Both the position numbers and the translations under genes were made by a program. Shown here in pieces: positions 21,001-29,337 of a stretch of 64,000 bases of DNA. Below the pieces are notes generated by a model. The model was not told the origin of the DNA. It saw nothing but the letters and a program-made list of their open reading frames with translations, and did not search any database. The DNA is from Acidobacteriota bacterium (GTDB lineage Bacteria > Acidobacteriota > Blastocatellia > Pyrinomonadales > Pyrinomonadaceae): assembly GCA_019242475.1 (NCBI GenBank), contig JAFAVK010000094.1:1-64000 (forward strand), written 5' to 3'. Position 1 is the first letter of the stretch, and each line of letters begins with the position of its first letter.

Positions 21001-23567
21001 GGCGTAGTCGTGAGCTGCTGTCCCTAGAGCGGCTGCTCTACAGGGAGCCGTGGGCGGTGATTCGCGGGCAGGGCGGCGAGGGGAAGACCACACTCGCCGC
21101 CGAGCTGGCGCGGTGGATGGTGCGCACGGGCCGTTTACGCCGCGCGGCCTTCGTCAGCCTGGCACAGAATACGGACGCGCGTGGGGTGCTCGACAGCCTC
21201 GGGCGTCAGCTCCTTCCGGAAGGCGACGCGTGGTCGGTGGCGAACTACCCCGACCTGGGGCAGGCGCTGCGGCCCGTAGAGCGCGCGCTCCGAGACCGCC
21301 CGACCATCATCGTGCTCGACAACCTCGAGAACCTGTTGCCGGACAGTTCCGGGCAGACGCCGCCGGGGGCGGCCCCGAGTCGGGAACTCTTCGAGCTGTG
21401 CCGCAGGCTGCTCGACGCCGACCCCCGGACGCGGCTGGTCTTGACGACGCGCACGCCGCTGCCCGCGCCCTTCGACGACAGGTCGCGCGAGATCGCGCTC
21501 GGCGCGCTCGCCCGCGAGGACGCCGTGCGGTTGGTCGGCGAGGTGATGAAGCAGGAGGGGCTGACTCCCAAGTCTGACGACCCGGGCACAGACCCGCAGG
21601 AGATCACAGACCTGGTCGAGGCGGTGGGCCGCCACGCCAGCGCGCTGGTCTTGCTCGCGCGAGAGGTGGCGCGCCGCGGCGTGCGCGCGACGACGGAGAA
21701 CCTGAACCGGCTGATGGCGGAGCTGCACCAAAAGTTCCCCGACGACCCCGAAAACTCTCTGTACGCCAGCGTCGAACTCTCGCTGCGGCGGCTGCCGCCC
21801 GAGAGCCGTGAGATGGCGAAGGCGCTGGCGGTCTTCCGCGGCGGCGCGCACCTCTCCGTGTTGTTGTTTGTGGCCGACGCGGAGCCAAACGCGGTGGTCG
21901 GCCTGGCGCAGCAGTTGATTGAGGTAGGGCTGGCCGAATACATGGGGTACGAACACTTGCGGCTCGACCCGGCGCTGCCCTCTTACCTGCTGCGGGGGAT
22001 GGGCCAGGACGAGCAGGAAGAGCTGCGGGGGCGCTGGGCCGCGGCGATGGGACGGCTGACGATCTTCCTGTCTGAGCAGCGGGCTAAGGACATCGAGCTG
22101 TCATCGCGGCTGACCTTGCTGGAGTTGCCAAATCTGCTGACGATGCTGCGGTGGCTGGGGGAGCGGGCTGCGCCCGAGACGGTCGTCGATCTGGCGAGCA
22201 AGATCGAAGAGCTGCTTGCCAACCTGGGCCAGCCGCAGGCGCTGGCCGAGGCGACCGCGGCGCGGGAGCGCGCGGCGCAGAGGCTGGGTGAGTGGGGGCA
22301 CGCGCGATTCTCGGCCGAGCGCGCCGAAGTAGAGCGGCTGGTCGAGCGCGGCGAGATGCAGGCCGCGTACTCGGCCGCGCTGCAACTGCTCGAGCGTAGC
22401 CTTGCGGCCGGCGAGGAGGCGTACCTGGGGGCCGACTACGACCTCGCCGTGGCGCACTTGAACCTCGGCCGTGTGCTGGAGGAGGGCGGCGCGGCCGGCA
22501 ATGCACTGGAGTTGCTGCGCGAGTCCCTGCGCCGCTTCGAGAAGCTGGCGGAGGCCGGCGACACCAACGCGGCGCGCATGGCCTCGATCTCTCTCAGAGA
22601 CATCGCCGAATCCCTGCAGGAGTTGGGGCGGCTCGACGAGGCGGCAGCGACTTATGAGGAGGCCATCAGGCGCGCCGAGGCGCTGGGGGATCAGCGACAG
22701 GTGACTGTCGCCAAGGCGCAGATCGGCACCGTCCGTCTCCGGCAACAACGCTACGCCGAGGCGCTGAAGCTGTATGAGGAGGCGCGGCGCACTTTCGAGT
22801 CCCTGGGCGAGCCGCGAAGCGTCGCCGTCGTCATGCATCAGGTCGGGATGGTCTACAGGGAGATGGGGCAATTCGAGCAGGCGGAGCGCGCCTACCGGCA
22901 GTCATTAGCTATAAAAGTTCAGCAGAAAAACCTCGCGGGCGAAGCCTCCAGTTTGGGCGAGCTGGGGATTCTTTATAGAAGATGGGGGCAATTGGAAGAT
23001 GCGGCGAAATGCTTACGGCAGGCCGCGGACATTTACGTCGGGCTGAAAGATGATAACCACGAGGGGGTAGTCCGCAACAATCTGGCCCTTACCTTCCTCC
23101 AGATGCGGCAGTACGACGAGGCGCGCCGCGAACTGCTCCGCGCCATCGAGTGCCAGGAGCCTTACGGGCATGCCGCCGAACTTTGGAAGACGTGGGACAT
23201 CCTCCACCGTTTGGAGCAGGCCAGCGGTAATGCGGCGGCCGCGGCGCGGGCGCGGGCGCGGGCCGTCGAGAGCTATCTGGCCTACCGGCGTGCCGGCGGG
23301 CAGAGCATGGAACCCGGCGCGCAAGTCTGCGCGGCGGCGGCTCAGGCGATAGGGCGGGGCGAGACGGCCGCACTGGAACAGCGGCTTACCGAACTCTCGG
23401 GAGCGGATGTCGCGCCGCCGGTCAAGGTGCTGTTCGCCAAAGTGCAAGCCGTCCTTCACGGCGAACGCAACCCGGAGCTGGCCGACGACCCGGAACTGGA
23501 CTACAGGGATGCGGTGGAGTTACGGCTGCTACTGGAGGCGGTAGCCGGGGGACAAGCTGGACGTTGA
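18069..23567 (+). CDS. AAA-like + TIR + CHAT + NB-ARC/NACHT-like NTPase + TPR giant protein, putative defence effector/sensor
   Basis: GTG start overlaps the upstream TGA (GTGA). AAA-like: YVKRAEDAELLRLLLRREYCNVLTSRQMGKSSLMV, VIFLDEID. TIR: RHVFISHAAKDNVFVGELRETLEAAGVEVWVDSR. CHAT: VHFDGHS and LAFLDSCKA. NTPase: GQGGEGKTTLA, TIIVLDNLEN. TPR-like repeats from ~22.4 kb to ~23.2 kb. Confidence 0.8.
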   Translation: MKVDGTNLEIKTGGTLDPRRHVYVKRAEDAELLRLLLRREYCNVLTSRQMGKSSLMVQTVLKLREVGVKSVTIDMGGEMGTPAEARDWYIGLINKISRDLKLGLGIEEWWEGSGAGTHNQKLLEFFRERLVPSLKSPLVIFLDEIDSTLKLDYRDDLFTAIRTMYNERPVFNGYEDVTFCLLGVAVPNELIKDPLTTPYNIGQSISLRDFDLSRDDLSPLYAAVSESSEAGAEIVSEVIGWTGGQPYLTVWLCKKFVEQGKTSPGDVKGLIDGAFGSYDTAQAAEHFQEIGRFLTKRASDPVATLNLYSDIWRGAEVPDETKLSHVQLKLSGIVKRDHGGSLLVRNKIYRTLFTDQWVNDALLSLRPRGKSGRHVFISHAAKDNVFVGELRETLEAAGVEVWVDSRGPRKGSRLSPEAEAAIAEARQFIAVLSPHAVNTPSVRKEIKKALATENKRRDEGYRVIPLLLPGVTPVALRLLFDEEPVGVGVKVGADGVKDALPEILAALGERLPADLGATDRQTIEAVAARPVEELILRLGDLSMETEGGKRRVRAVAQLIHEPADQTARAVESRRYVFNAPLGPVETADLRWYLEEYFVWPVGVFKERAARIESSLPTWGQELYRAALGSQAALEALDAWQQAGAYGERRFSVLVDRELLEGAGEEAQAAADEAAATLLSLPWELLHDGRGFLFHGRYPVGVRRRLPNRHRQLTRPRPLPIRILFVNPRPETEDIGYFDHRLSALPLVESVESLGEMASLTVLTPPTFPALEETLRKAAAAGEPFDVVHFDGHSVYDPEAGLGALCFEEPADAEKLGERRPQLVHAGKLAGVIRDHGVQLAFLDSCKANSGEEHTAASISIRLLEEGVTSVVALSYGALIETTRRFARAFYQDLASGRRIGAAVLTGQEALMRDSSRGRIMGAGELYLTDWFVPVLYQEEYDPQLITSLPPEAIQQLQAQQRRHSLGALPTPPLHHFHGRSRELLSLERLLYREPWAVIRGQGGEGKTTLAAELARWMVRTGRLRRAAFVSLAQNTDARGVLDSLGRQLLPEGDAWSVANYPDLGQALRPVERALRDRPTIIVLDNLENLLPDSSGQTPPGAAPSRELFELCRRLLDADPRTRLVLTTRTPLPAPFDDRSREIALGALAREDAVRLVGEVMKQEGLTPKSDDPGTDPQEITDLVEAVGRHASALVLLAREVARRGVRATTENLNRLMAELHQKFPDDPENSLYASVELSLRRLPPESREMAKALAVFRGGAHLSVLLFVADAEPNAVVGLAQQLIEVGLAEYMGYEHLRLDPALPSYLLRGMGQDEQEELRGRWAAAMGRLTIFLSEQRAKDIELSSRLTLLELPNLLTMLRWLGERAAPETVVDLASKIEELLANLGQPQALAEATAARERAAQRLGEWGHARFSAERAEVERLVERGEMQAAYSAALQLLERSLAAGEEAYLGADYDLAVAHLNLGRVLEEGGAAGNALELLRESLRRFEKLAEAGDTNAARMASISLRDIAESLQELGRLDEAAATYEEAIRRAEALGDQRQVTVAKAQIGTVRLRQQRYAEALKLYEEARRTFESLGEPRSVAVVMHQVGMVYREMGQFEQAERAYRQSLAIKVQQKNLAGEASSLGELGILYRRWGQLEDAAKCLRQAADIYVGLKDDNHEGVVRNNLALTFLQMRQYDEARRELLRAIECQEPYGHAAELWKTWDILHRLEQASGNAAAAARARARAVESYLAYRRAGGQSMEPGAQVCAAAAQAIGRGETAALEQRLTELSGADVAPPVKVLFAKVQAVLHGERNPELADDPELDYRDAVELRLLLEAVAGGQAGR

Positions 23568-23858
23568 TGCCGGGAGCACCCGCGCCCGCAGCGCCCACGG
23601 GGAGCGCCCGCCCGCGGCCGCCACATCGGAACCTATTCTTAAACAAACTCTCCTACACCCGTCATCCTTCTACAAGGATGGCACGGACGAGCGCGCCCCC
23701 TCGCACATCCTACCCGCCCCCCGCCCGACACATTCAGGCTCAACCTTGTTTGGAAACGATGCGAGCAGGTGGTCAGGCAACGTCGGAGGAGCTTTCAGCT
23801 AACCCGAGTCCCGCGGCCTTGCGATAATGCATCTTTGCTGGTACTTTATGCATCTATT

Positions 23859-23891
23859 CACCCGTTATGCAAATTCGCTGCATAACGGGTG
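23859..23891. promoter_or_regulatory. 13-bp perfect inverted repeat, candidate ArgR operator (ARG-box-like)
   Basis: CACCCGTTATGCA-AATTCGC-TGCATAACGGGTG immediately upstream of argR; further ATGCAT sites at ~23827 and ~23849. Confidence 0.7.
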
Positions 23892-23902
23892 GATTTCGGC
23901 TT

Positions 23903-24319
23903 ATGCAGAAGACAAAGCGCCAGCAGAAGATCATGAGCCTCATCCGGGGGCGCCGCATCGGCACGCAGCAGGAGTTGACGGCGCTCCTGGAGCGGGCCGG
24001 CTTCGTGGCGACGCAGTCGAGCGTGTCCCGCGACCTGGAGGAGTTGGGCGTCGTCAAGCACAACGGGCACTACACGCTGCCGCGGGCGGCCGAGGGCGCG
24101 GCGGCGCGCGGGCTGCTCGGCTTAGACGCGGCGGGCGACTGTCTGGTGGTGGCGAGGTGCGAGCCGGGGCTGGCCTCGGCGGTGGCGGTCGCCATCGACC
24201 GCGCCCACCTCGAAGAGATCGTCGGCACGGTCGCCGGCGAGGACACGATCTTCATCGCCGTGCACGAGCGCAAGGCGCAGCGCGCGGCCATCAAGAAGGT
24301 TTGGGAACTGTTCGGTTAG
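23903..24319 (+). CDS. argR: Arginine repressor
   Basis: [59 protein letters not shown]. Confidence 0.95.
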   Translation: MQKTKRQQKIMSLIRGRRIGTQQELTALLERAGFVATQSSVSRDLEELGVVKHNGHYTLPRAAEGAAARGLLGLDAAGDCLVVARCEPGLASAVAVAIDRAHLEEIVGTVAGEDTIFIAVHERKAQRAAIKKVWELFG

Positions 24320-24333
24320 TTAAAGGAGAAGGC

Positions 24334-25539
24334 GTGACGGAGAAGATCAAGAAGGTCGTACTGGCTTACTCGGGCGGGCTCGACACGTCGGTGATGCTGC
24401 ACTGGCTGCGCGCGCAGTACGGGTGCGAGGTCGTCTGCTACTGCGCGGACGTGGGGCAGGGCGAGGAGCTGGCGGGGCTCGAAGAGAAGGCTTTGAAGAG
24501 CGGCGCGTCGAAGCTCTACGTCGAAGACCTGCGCGAGGAGTTCGTCGAGGAGTACGTGTGGCCGGCGGTGAAGGCGAACGCCTTGTACGAGGGCGTCTAC
24601 CTGCTCGGCACCAGCCTCGCGCGGCCGGTCATCGCGAAGCGGCAGATCGAGATCGCGCGGCGCGAGGGCGCCGACGCCGTGGCGCACGGCGCGACGGGGA
24701 AGGGCAACGACCAGGTGCGCTTCGAGCTGACCTACTACGCGCTGGAGCCGGACATCAAGGTCGTCGCGCCGTGGCGCGAGTGGGAGTTCAAGGGCCGGAG
24801 CGACCTCATCGCCTACGCGAAGGAGCACGACATCCCCGTCACGGCGACGGCCGAGAAGCCCTACTCGACCGACCGCAACCTGATGCACGTCTCCTACGAA
24901 GGCGGCATCCTCGAAGACCCCTGGGCCGAGCCGCCCGCCGACATCTTCCAGATGACGGCCGCGCCGGAGAAAGCGCGCGCGGAAGCCCAGTACGTCGTCA
25001 TCGGTTTCGAGAAGGGCGTGCCCGTGAGTATCGACGGCGAGAAGCTGGGCGCGGTCGAAATGCTCTCGACGCTCAACCGCCTGGGCGGTGAGCACGGCGT
25101 GGGGCGCGTTGACTTAGTCGAGAACCGCTTCGTCGGGATGAAGTCGCGCGGCGTGTACGAGACGCCGGGCGTGACGATCTTGCAGGCCGCGCACCGCGCG
25201 CTCGAATCGCTGGCGCTCGACCGAGAGGTCTTGCGGATGCGCGACGCCCTGAGCCTGAAGTTCGCCGAGAGCGCGTACTACGGCTTCTGGTTCGCGCCGG
25301 AGTCGGAGCTGATGCGCGCGACCATCGACGCGACGCAGGAGCGCGTGACGGGTGAAGTCAGGGTGAAGCTCTACCGCGGCAACGTCATCGTCGCCGGGCG
25401 CCGCTCGCCGAACTCGCTCTACCAGGAGAAGCTCGCGACCTTCGAGGCCGACACGGTCTACAACCAGCGCGACGCAGAGGGCTTCATCAAGCTCAACGCC
25501 TTGCGCCTGCGCACGCTCGCGAAGGTCAACGCCGACTAG
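24334..25539 (+). CDS. argG: Argininosuccinate synthase
   Basis: [64 protein letters not shown] start with SD AAAGGAG. Confidence 0.97.
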   Translation: MTEKIKKVVLAYSGGLDTSVMLHWLRAQYGCEVVCYCADVGQGEELAGLEEKALKSGASKLYVEDLREEFVEEYVWPAVKANALYEGVYLLGTSLARPVIAKRQIEIARREGADAVAHGATGKGNDQVRFELTYYALEPDIKVVAPWREWEFKGRSDLIAYAKEHDIPVTATAEKPYSTDRNLMHVSYEGGILEDPWAEPPADIFQMTAAPEKARAEAQYVVIGFEKGVPVSIDGEKLGAVEMLSTLNRLGGEHGVGRVDLVENRFVGMKSRGVYETPGVTILQAAHRALESLALDREVLRMRDALSLKFAESAYYGFWFAPESELMRATIDATQERVTGEVRVKLYRGNVIVAGRRSPNSLYQEKLATFEADTVYNQRDAEGFIKLNALRLRTLAKVNAD

Positions 25540-25559
25540 TTGAAAGGGGGACGCCGCCG

Positions 25560-26651
25560 ATGAAAGAGATGGGGATGAAGGTGACGGTCGTGGAGGCCGA
25601 CAAGATCGGTTCGGTCGTGTCTGGCTTGGGGCTCGGGCGGACTCTGGCCGCGGTGGGCGGCCGCCGCGCGGCGCGCGTGGGCGACGTGGTCGTGGTGCGC
25701 GCGCTGACCGACAGCGCCACCTACAACCAGCTCGAACTCCCGACGGGCCGCCTGGCGAAGATCAACCCCGGCGACGTGCTCGTCGGCGCCCTGGGGAGCC
25801 GGCGCGCGCTGAAGGGCTTCGTCGGCGACGTGCCGGCTGAGGCGGGCGCGGGCGACCGCCTGCACCTCTTGAACATGGGCGGCGTCATCGGCTGTTGCAA
25901 GGGGCACCACTCGTCCCTGAGCGACGCGATTGAGGTCGAGGTGCTCGGCTTCGTCGTCGATGAGAGCCAGCGTGTGCGGAACATCGGCGACGGCGCGCTC
26001 GCGCTGCGCGAATCGCTGCCCGAGGCTTGTGCGCCGCTCGTCATCGTGGCGGGCGCGTGCATGAACTCGGGGAAGACTTTCGCGGCGACCGAGATCGTGC
26101 GGCAGGCGACGCGGCAGGGGATGCGCGTGGCGGCGGCGAAGCTCTCGGGCGTGGCCGCGCTGCGCGACACGCTCAACATGGCCGACCACGGGGCGGTGGC
26201 GACCGCGAGCTTCCTCGACTGCGGCCTGCCCTCGACGGTCGGCGTCGGCGACCTCGCGCCCGTGGCGAAGGCGATTATCTCCAAGCTCAACGAGTCGGCG
26301 CCCGACCTCATCATCATCGAGCTGGGCGACGGAATCCTGGGCGGCTACTCGGTCGAGTCTGTCTTTGACGACGAGGAGCTGCGCGCGGCGATGGCGGCAG
26401 TCGTCTTCTGCGCGTCGGACTACGTCGGCGCGTGGGGCGGCATCGAGCTGTTCCGCCGCCGCGGCATCGACGTGGACGTGGTCGCCGGCTCGGTCACGGA
26501 CTCGCAGATGGGCGAGGACTACATCGAGAGCGAACTGGGCGCCCCGGCCGGCAACGCCAAGCGCGACGGCGCGCGCCTGTTCGAGTTGATAAGGAAGAAA
26601 GTTTCCAGTTTTCAGTTGTCAGTTTTCAGTGAGGCGACCGCCGGAGACTGA
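25560..26651 (+). CDS. Uncharacterised P-loop NTPase in the arginine operon (DUF1611-like?)
   Basis: VIVAGACMNSGKTFAATEIVRQATRQGMRVAAAKLSG; family assignment uncertain. Confidence 0.6.
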   Translation: MKEMGMKVTVVEADKIGSVVSGLGLGRTLAAVGGRRAARVGDVVVVRALTDSATYNQLELPTGRLAKINPGDVLVGALGSRRALKGFVGDVPAEAGAGDRLHLLNMGGVIGCCKGHHSSLSDAIEVEVLGFVVDESQRVRNIGDGALALRESLPEACAPLVIVAGACMNSGKTFAATEIVRQATRQGMRVAAAKLSGVAALRDTLNMADHGAVATASFLDCGLPSTVGVGDLAPVAKAIISKLNESAPDLIIIELGDGILGGYSVESVFDDEELRAAMAAVVFCASDYVGAWGGIELFRRRGIDVDVVAGSVTDSQMGEDYIESELGAPAGNAKRDGARLFELIRKKVSSFQLSVFSEATAGD

Positions 26652-26705
26652 GTCTCTGAGACGGGAAGGAGGGGCTGAAAGCTGAAGACTGAAAACTCAA
26701 AACTC
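26600..26705. repeat. Heptamer-type inverted repeat (TTTTCAG family) overlapping the ends of both flanking CDSs
   Basis: Arm AGTTTCCAGTTTTCAGTTGTCAGTTTTCAG; imperfect complement CTGAAAGCTGAAGACTGAAAACTCAAAACT. Confidence 0.85.
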
Positions 26706-27734
26706 AAGGTCGGCATCTTCGGCGGGTCGGGGTACGGCGGGGCGGAGCTGCTGCGCATACTGCTCTTCCACCCGCACGCGGAGGTCTTGTTCGTCACGGC
26801 CAACGAGCACGCGGGGAAGGCCGTCGGCGAAGTCCACAGGAACCTCTACGGGCTGACCGACCTGCGTTTCGTGAAGGCGCCCGAGGAGTTCGAGAGTCTT
26901 TCCGTGCTCGACTGCGTCTTCCTCGCGCTGCCGCACGGGCAGGCTTTGGAGATCGCGCCGCGTCTGCCGACGGGCGTGAAGGTCGTTGACCTCTCGGGCG
27001 ATTTCAGACTTAACGACGCGGATGAATTCAGGGAGCACTACGGGCGCGAGCACACGGCCGTCGAGCTTCAGCGCGAGTTCGTCTACGGGCTGACGGAGTT
27101 TAACCGCGAGGAGGTTAAGAACGCGCGGCTGGTGAGTAACCCCGGGTGCTTCGCCACGGCGACGCTGTTGGGACTCGGGCCGCTGGCCGCGTCGGGAGCG
27201 CTGAAGGGGCGGGTGGTGGTGGACGCGAAGACCGGCTCTTCCGGTTCGGGCGCGAAGCCCGCCGCGAACACGCACCACCCGCAGCGCTCCAACTCCTTCT
27301 ACGCCTACAAGCCCTTCACGCACCAGCACCTGCCCGAGATCGAGCAGGCGTTGCGCGGCGTAGGGGCGGGAGGGCGCTGGTCGAGCGAGCTGGTCTTCAT
27401 GACGCACTCGCTGCCGGTCTCGCGCGGCATCTTCGCTTCCATCTACGCGGAGTTGAATGAAGAGTTGACGGCCGAGCAGTTGAAGGAGATGTACGCAGAC
27501 TTCTACCGCGGCTCCTTCTTCGTCCGGCTGGTCTCGGGCTCGCCCGACATCAACTGGGTGAAGATGACGAACTTCTGCGACATCGGCTTCGCCGCGCGGG
27601 GCCGGCAGGTCGCGGTCTTCTCGGCGCTCGACAACCTCGTCAAAGGGGCTTCGGGGCAGGCCGTGCAGAACATGAACCTGATGTTCGGCCTCGAAGAGAG
27701 GACGGGCCTGTTGCTCGTCGGGGGGAACCCTTGA
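26682..27734 (+). CDS. argC: N-acetyl-(or N-succinyl-)gamma-glutamyl-phosphate reductase, probable CTG start
   Basis: VGIFGGSGYGGAELLRILLFHPHAEVLFVTANEHAGKAV; VSNPGCFATATLLGL; open frame begins after TGA 26676; no ATG/GTG/TTG before the essential glycine-rich motif; CTG 26682 preceded by AAGGAGG. Confidence 0.85.
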   Translation: MKTENSKLKVGIFGGSGYGGAELLRILLFHPHAEVLFVTANEHAGKAVGEVHRNLYGLTDLRFVKAPEEFESLSVLDCVFLALPHGQALEIAPRLPTGVKVVDLSGDFRLNDADEFREHYGREHTAVELQREFVYGLTEFNREEVKNARLVSNPGCFATATLLGLGPLAASGALKGRVVVDAKTGSSGSGAKPAANTHHPQRSNSFYAYKPFTHQHLPEIEQALRGVGAGGRWSSELVFMTHSLPVSRGIFASIYAELNEELTAEQLKEMYADFYRGSFFVRLVSGSPDINWVKMTNFCDIGFAARGRQVAVFSALDNLVKGASGQAVQNMNLMFGLEERTGLLLVGGNP

Positions 27735-28102
27735 GCGCGGAGAAGGTCTTCGAGCCCGCGCCGGTCAAACCGGAGATCACGTTCGACGTGGTCGAGCGTC
27801 TGGACGTGCGCGTCGGGACGATTGAGGCGGTCGGGGAGGTGAAGGGGTCGAGCAAGCTCCTGAAGCTCGACGTGAATTTCGGCGACCACCGGCGCACGAT
27901 CCTGGCGGGGATGAAGCAGGAGCGCGCCGACCCGCAGGAGGTCGTCGGCCGACAGGCGCTCTTCGTCGTCAACCTCGCGCCGCGGCGGATGGCGGGCGAG
28001 GTCTCCGAAGGGATGCTCTTCGACATCGGCTACGCCGACGGCATCACGCCCGCGCTCGCCACGCCGGAGAGGCCGGTGCCCGACGGCGCGCGCGCCGGTT
28101 GA
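27731..28102 (+). CDS. tRNA-binding-domain (EMAP/CsaA-like) protein
   Basis: ITFDVVERLDVRVGTIEAVGEVKGSSKLLKLDVNFGDHRRTILAGMK...VVNLAPRRMAGEVSEGMLF. Confidence 0.85.
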   Translation: MSAEKVFEPAPVKPEITFDVVERLDVRVGTIEAVGEVKGSSKLLKLDVNFGDHRRTILAGMKQERADPQEVVGRQALFVVNLAPRRMAGEVSEGMLFDIGYADGITPALATPERPVPDGARAG

Positions 28103-29334
28103 AAGTGTCGGTGACGGAAAACGAAATGACGACAGAGACGACGACCACGTTTGCGGAGATCGCGGCGCGCGAGGGGGAGTTCCAGCTCGCGACGTACAAG
28201 AAGTTCCCGTTCGCGCCCGTGAAGGGCGAGGGCTGTTGGGTCGAGACGAGCGAGGGCGAGCGCTTCCTCGACCTGTACGGCGGGCACGCCGTCTGCGCGA
28301 CGGGCCACTGCCACCCGCACGTCGTGAAGGCGCTGCGCGAGCAGGCGGGGCGTCTGCTCTTCTACTCGAACGTCGTCTACTCGGACGTGCGCGCGGCGGC
28401 GGCGGAGAGGCTGGTCGGGTGCGCGCCGGCAGAGATTACGAAAGCCTTCTTCTGCAACTCGGGCACGGAGGCGAACGAGAACGCGATGCGCATGGCGCGC
28501 ATGAAGACGGGCCGGGAGAATGTCATCACGTTCACGGGCGGCTTCCACGGGCGCACGGCCGACTCCATCAGCGCGACCTTCCTCGGCAAGTACCGAGAGA
28601 TCGGCAAGCCGAACGTGCCGGGCCACCTCTGCGCGGAGTTCGGGTCGATTGAATCGGTCGAGGCGCTGGCCGACGAGACGGTGGCGGCCGTGATGCTTGA
28701 GCCGGTGCAGTCGATGGCGGGCGTGGCGACGGCGCCGCCGGAGTTCTTTCAAGAGCTGCGTCGCCTGTGCGACGAGCGCGGGATGCTGCTCATCTTCGAC
28801 GAGGTGCAGACGGGGATCGGGCGCACGGGCTCCTGGTTCTTCGCGGGGAGCGAGGCGGCGGGCGGCGTCGTGCCGGACGTGATTACGCTGGCGAAGGCTT
28901 TGGGGAGCGGCGTGCCGGTGGGGGCTTGTTTGACGACCGAAGGCGTGGCGTCGGCGATTAAGGAGAACGATTTGGGGACGACCTTCGGCGGCGGGATGCT
29001 GGCGATGGCGGCCGTCTCGGCGACGCTCGGGGCGATTGAGGCGGACGGGATGTTGGAGAACGCGCGCGCCGTCGAGTCCTTCCTGCGCGACAGCCTGGGC
29101 GGCGTGCCGGGCGTGGCGGGCGTGCGCGGCGTGGGGCTGCTGCTCGGCATCGAGTTCGAGGAGCCCGTCGCGGCGAAAGTCAACAAGGCGCTGCTCGAAC
29201 GGCGCATCATCACGGGCACTTCGAGCGACCCGAAGGTCTTGCGCCTGCTCCCGCCGCTCTGCCTGACCGTGGAGGAGGCCGGGCTCTTCGTCGAGGCGTT
29301 GAAGGAGATTGGCGCGGATGAGATTGGCGCGTAA
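28099..29334 (+). CDS. argD: Class III aminotransferase (acetyl-/succinyl-ornithine aminotransferase)
   Basis: LDLYGGHAVCATGHCHPHVVKAL; FFCNSGTEANENAMRMAR; LIFDEVQTGIGRTG; operon context. Confidence 0.92.
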   Translation: MKVSVTENEMTTETTTTFAEIAAREGEFQLATYKKFPFAPVKGEGCWVETSEGERFLDLYGGHAVCATGHCHPHVVKALREQAGRLLFYSNVVYSDVRAAAAERLVGCAPAEITKAFFCNSGTEANENAMRMARMKTGRENVITFTGGFHGRTADSISATFLGKYREIGKPNVPGHLCAEFGSIESVEALADETVAAVMLEPVQSMAGVATAPPEFFQELRRLCDERGMLLIFDEVQTGIGRTGSWFFAGSEAAGGVVPDVITLAKALGSGVPVGACLTTEGVASAIKENDLGTTFGGGMLAMAAVSATLGAIEADGMLENARAVESFLRDSLGGVPGVAGVRGVGLLLGIEFEEPVAAKVNKALLERRIITGTSSDPKVLRLLPPLCLTVEEAGLFVEALKEIGADEIGA

Positions 29335-29337
29335 GCG

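Noticed and set aside
23568-23858. Possible extra ORF or toxin-antitoxin remnant after the CHAT gene
   Set aside because: 87-aa ORF 23564-23827 has no domain signal; only a short CATCCTT/AAGGATG hairpin was seen.
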